Assembly: GCA_001650895.1 (NCBI GenBank)
Contig: LXYH01000009.1
Location: forward strand, 1 to 49,350
Source of the DNA: Rhodobacteraceae bacterium EhC02
GTDB taxonomy: Bacteria > Pseudomonadota > Alphaproteobacteria > Rhodobacterales > Rhodobacteraceae
Direction: 5' to 3'
DNA length: 49,350 nucleotides
Below the pieces are notes generated by a model, which was not told the DNA's origin, did no database searches, and worked only from the letters and a program-made list of their open reading frames with translations. Positions within the stretch are counted from its first letter, which is position 1; each line of letters opens with the position of its first letter. Below, piece by piece: positions 47,090 through 49,350 of this stretch. A program made the position numbers and the translations under genes.

Positions 47090-47106
47090 AGATTCGCGTC
47101 CTACTA

Positions 47107-47403
47107 TCAGAGACCTGTGGTCACGTCGATAGTGTTTCCCTCTTCCAGGGTCACATAGGCTTTCTTGACGTCCCGACGCTTGCCCGGCTGGCCGCGGAAG
47201 CGCTTGGTCTTGCCTTTGGTGATCGTGGTGTTGACGGCCTTGACCTTCACACCAAACAGCGCCTCGACGGCCTGCTTGATTTCGGGCTTGTTGGAATCCA
47301 TCGCCACCTCGAAGACGACCGCACCGTTCTCGGACACCATGGTGGCCTTTTCGGTGATGATCGGCTTGCGGATCACGTCGTAATGTTCAGCCTTCGCGCT
47401 CAT
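47107..47403 (-). CDS. rplW: 50S ribosomal protein L23
   Basis: A 98-residue L23, the docking site for trigger factor and SRP at the tunnel exit. It starts [20 protein letters not shown] and contains [40 protein letters not shown]. Its start overlaps rplD by 4 nt. Confidence 0.98.
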   Translation of the reverse strand: MSAKAEHYDVIRKPIITEKATMVSENGAVVFEVAMDSNKPEIKQAVEALFGVKVKAVNTTITKGKTKRFRGQPGKRRDVKKAYVTLEEGNTIDVTTGL

Positions 47404-48017
47404 TTCAGACGAGCCTCCAGTGCTTCGACACCCGCTTTCGTGATCACCAGGGTGTCACGCTTGAGGATGTCATAGACGTTTGCGCCCATCGACGGCAGGA
47501 TATCCAGACCTTCGATGTTGCGGGCGGCCTTTGCGAACATGTCGTTGACGGTTGCCCCGTCAATGATCAGCGCGCGCTTCCAGCCCAGCTTTGCGACCTG
47601 CTTGGCCAGAACCGAGGTCTTGCCTTCGGCTTCGGCGGCAGAGATGACGACCAGTTCACCGGCCTTCAGCTTCGCGGACAGGGCATGCTTGAGGCCCAGT
47701 TTGCGGAACTTCTTGGTCAGCTCGTGGCCGTGGCTGCGCGGGGTCGGGCCCTTGTAGACACCACCATGACGGAAGATCGGCGCGTTCTTGTCACCGTGGC
47801 GTGCGCCGCCGGTGCCCTTCTGGCGATAGATCTTCTTGGTCGAGTAGGAGGTCTCCGAGCGGGTCTTCACCTTGTGGGTGCCGGCCTGCGCATTGTTGCG
47901 CTGCCAGCGGACCACGCGGTGCAGGATGTCGGCGCGCGGCTCAAGACCGAACAGCGCCTCATCCAGGTCCACGGAACCGGCCTTGCTGCCGTCCAGATTG
48001 ATCACATCAAGTTTCAT
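47400..48017 (-). CDS. rplD: 50S ribosomal protein L4
   Basis: A 205-residue L4. It contains [20 protein letters not shown], the tunnel-lining extended loop, and the C-terminal [20 protein letters not shown]. In E. coli L4 also autoregulates the S10 operon by attenuation; the leader lies outside this evidence. Overlaps rplC and rplW by 4 nt each. Confidence 0.98.
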   Translation of the reverse strand: MKLDVINLDGSKAGSVDLDEALFGLEPRADILHRVVRWQRNNAQAGTHKVKTRSETSYSTKKIYRQKGTGGARHGDKNAPIFRHGGVYKGPTPRSHGHELTKKFRKLGLKHALSAKLKAGELVVISAAEAEGKTSVLAKQVAKLGWKRALIIDGATVNDMFAKAARNIEGLDILPSMGANVYDILKRDTLVITKAGVEALEARLK

Positions 48018-48751
48018 GCTTCACCCCCTTCGGCGGGCGCTTCTGCGGCCGGTGCCTCGGCGGCAGCCGCGGCCATGGCCGATTTCAGGGCCGCCGGGAA
48101 CGGAACGTTCTCGGGCAGCTTCTTCTTGACGGCGTCCTTGATCGTGACCCAGCCACCTTTGGAACCGGGAACCGCGCCCTTGACCATGATCAGGCCACGT
48201 TCAGCATCGGTTCTCACGACTTCCAGGTTCTGCGTGGTCACACGCACGGCACCCATGTGTCCGGCCATCTTCTTGCCCTTGAACACCTTGCCGGGGTCCT
48301 GGCACTGACCGGTCGAACCATGCGAACGGTGGCTGATCGACACACCGTGCGAGGCACGCAGACCGCCGAAGTTGTGGCGCTTCATCGCACCGGCAAAACC
48401 TTTGCCGATGGAGGTGCCTGCAACGTCGACCTTCTGACCGGCAACGTAATGTTCGGCCGAGATTTCCTCGCCCACGCCGATCATGTTGTCGGGGCTGACG
48501 CGGAATTCCGCGATCTTCCGCTTGGGGGCCACGTTGGCCACCGCGAAATGACCACGCATGGCCTTCGAGGTCCGCTTGGCCTTGGCATTGCCAGCACCCA
48601 GCTGAACGGCGGTATAGCCGTCCCGCTCGGGCGTGCGCTGTGCCACGACCTGCAGGTTCTCAAGCTGGAGAACGGTCACAGGGATCTGCTTTCCGTCTTC
48701 CATGAAAAGCCGGGTCATGCCGACTTTCTTTGCGATTACACCAGAGCGCAT
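48014..48751 (-). CDS. rplC: 50S ribosomal protein L3
   Basis: A 245-residue L3. It starts [20 protein letters not shown] and contains [40 protein letters not shown] and [20 protein letters not shown]. The C-terminal tail is an Ala/Glu-rich extension ([15 protein letters not shown]), making it longer than the 209-residue E. coli protein. Confidence 0.98.
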   Translation of the reverse strand: MRSGVIAKKVGMTRLFMEDGKQIPVTVLQLENLQVVAQRTPERDGYTAVQLGAGNAKAKRTSKAMRGHFAVANVAPKRKIAEFRVSPDNMIGVGEEISAEHYVAGQKVDVAGTSIGKGFAGAMKRHNFGGLRASHGVSISHRSHGSTGQCQDPGKVFKGKKMAGHMGAVRVTTQNLEVVRTDAERGLIMVKGAVPGSKGGWVTIKDAVKKKLPENVPFPAALKSAMAAAAAEAPAAEAPAEGGEA

Positions 48752-48768
48752 CCTGGATACCCTCCTTC

Positions 48769-49083
48769 TTACGACTGCAGCTTGATCTCGACGTCCACAC
48801 CAGCGGCCAGGTCGAGCTTCATCAGCGCGTCCACGGTCTGGGGAGTCGGATCAACGATGTCGAGCAGACGCTTGTGCGTACGGATCTCGAACTGATCACG
48901 GGATTTCTTGTCGATGTGCGGCCCACGGAGAACCGTGAACTTCTCGATCTTGTTCGGCAGCGGAATCGGGCCACGCACCGTCGCGCCAGTGCGCTTTGCG
49001 GTGTTGACGATTTCCTGCGTGCTGGCGTCCAGTACGCGGTAATCGAATGCCTTCAGCCGGATGCGAATGTTTTGGCTTTGCAT
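48769..49083 (-). CDS. rpsJ: 30S ribosomal protein S10
   Basis: A 104-residue S10. It starts [20 protein letters not shown] and contains [40 protein letters not shown]. First protein of the S10 operon. It lies 81 bp after tuf, with a hairpin in the gap; AAAGG precedes the ATG. Confidence 0.98.
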   Translation of the reverse strand: MQSQNIRIRLKAFDYRVLDASTQEIVNTAKRTGATVRGPIPLPNKIEKFTVLRGPHIDKKSRDQFEIRTHKRLLDIVDPTPQTVDALMKLDLAAGVDVEIKLQS

Positions 49084-49115
49084 AGTCTAGCCTTTCGCGG
49101 CGTTGGAGTTGATAG

Positions 49116-49144
49116 GAGGACCACCGGCTCATCCGGTGGCCCTC
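49116..49144 (-). other. hairpin between tuf and rpsJ
   Basis: GAGG-A-CCACCGG-CTCAT-CCGGTGG-C-CCTC forms an 11-bp stem with one internal mismatch in the 81-bp spacer. It has no U-tract, so read-through from tuf into rpsJ is likely. Confidence 0.55.
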
Positions 49145-49164
49145 TTCGAACCCGAAGTGGTCTT

Positions 49165-49350
49165 TTACTTCAGAATTTTGGACACGACACCCGCACCGAC
49201 GGTACGACCGCCTTCACGGATGGCGAAGCGCAGGCCGTCTTCCATCGCGATCGGTGCGATCAGTTCGACGGTGAACTTCAGGTTGTCGCCCGGCATCACC
49301 ATCTCAGTGCCCTCGGGCAGCGTCACGGTCCCGGTCACGTCGGTCGTGCG
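49165..49350 (-). CDS. tuf: elongation factor Tu, C-terminal part (cut by window edge)
   Basis: The last 61 codons of EF-Tu are present. They read [20 protein letters not shown] through [20 protein letters not shown] and end [11 protein letters not shown], then a TAA. The rest, including the GTPase domain, lies beyond the window. tuf directly upstream of rpsJ is the usual alphaproteobacterial arrangement. Confidence 0.97.
   Translation of the reverse strand, partial: RTTDVTGTVTLPEGTEMVMPGDNLKFTVELIAPIAMEDGLRFAIREGGRTVGAGVVSKILK

Noticed and set aside
45454-47475. 673-codon plus-strand open frame opposite rplV to rplW
   Set aside because: Antisense to five conserved ribosomal genes with no recognisable domain. 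The same applies to the long frames opposite secY (37966-39327) and aapJ/ATP12 (27504-29138).

Overview
The window is high-GC DNA from an alphaproteobacterium, most likely a marine-type Rhodobacteraceae (Roseobacter group) member. The basis is adk between secY and rpsM with no infA or rpmJ in the ribosomal operon, a four-gene AapJQMP/BztABCD transporter, an ATP12 chaperone gene, and the rpmH-rnpA-yidD ... yidC-MOSC-engB ... argB order. No species call is possible from sequence alone.

Region 1 (1 to about 9.5 kb) is accessory DNA. It starts with decayed pieces of IS3-family and IS6-family transposases. A minus-strand operon follows: two-subunit thiamine-diphosphate decarboxylase, a 43-codon small ORF, an FAD amine/amino-acid oxidase-like protein, an SDR and a VOC protein. 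It is read divergently from a LysR regulator. A nitroreductase and a complete but frameshifted IS6-family element (6155-6971) come next; that element sits directly against the end of an older IS6 copy. The catabolic genes are thus bracketed by IS6 sequences in the same orientation, like a decayed pseudo-compound transposon. After them come an exported ClpP-like protein with a C-terminal PAN-like segment, two small unknown proteins, and a tRNA-Arg(ACG) whose 3' flank carries repeated TGGGGGAT motifs, a plausible integration boundary.

Region 2 (9.5 to 34.5 kb) is core chromosome. It holds an orphan sensor kinase, a VTT membrane protein coupled to a mercuric-reductase-like flavoprotein, and the rpmH-rnpA-yidD cluster behind a clear sigma70-type promoter. 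Then come a DUF3833 lipoprotein, ttcA, a GGDEF/EAL protein with a degenerate GGDEF, yidC, MOSC and engB in a tightly overlapping chain, an SDR, argB, a 4Fe-4S protein, and a SixA phosphatase ending at a strong hairpin. On the minus strand lie the amino-acid ABC transporter (aapJQMP), then crcB-rluC-HAD-ATP12 with 4-nt overlaps, then rarA and a DegP-type protease.

Region 3 (34.5 kb to the end) is the r-protein superoperon on the minus strand: tuf (partial), rpsJ, rplCDWB, rpsS, rplV, rpsC, rplP, rpmC, rpsQ, rplNXE, rpsNH, rplFR, rpsE, rpmD, rplO, secY, adk, rpsMK, rpoA, rplQ, ending at a rho-independent terminator. Gene content is ordinary. What stands out is that almost every wider spacer in it carries a strong hairpin, and the rplP-rpmC spacer combines a terminator-like hairpin with a 17-nt-spaced promoter.

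No CRISPR array, prophage or defence system was found. The most notable items are the IS6-bracketed decarboxylase/oxidase operon with its coupled small ORF, the possible tRNA-Arg attachment region, and the hairpin punctuation of the ribosomal operon.
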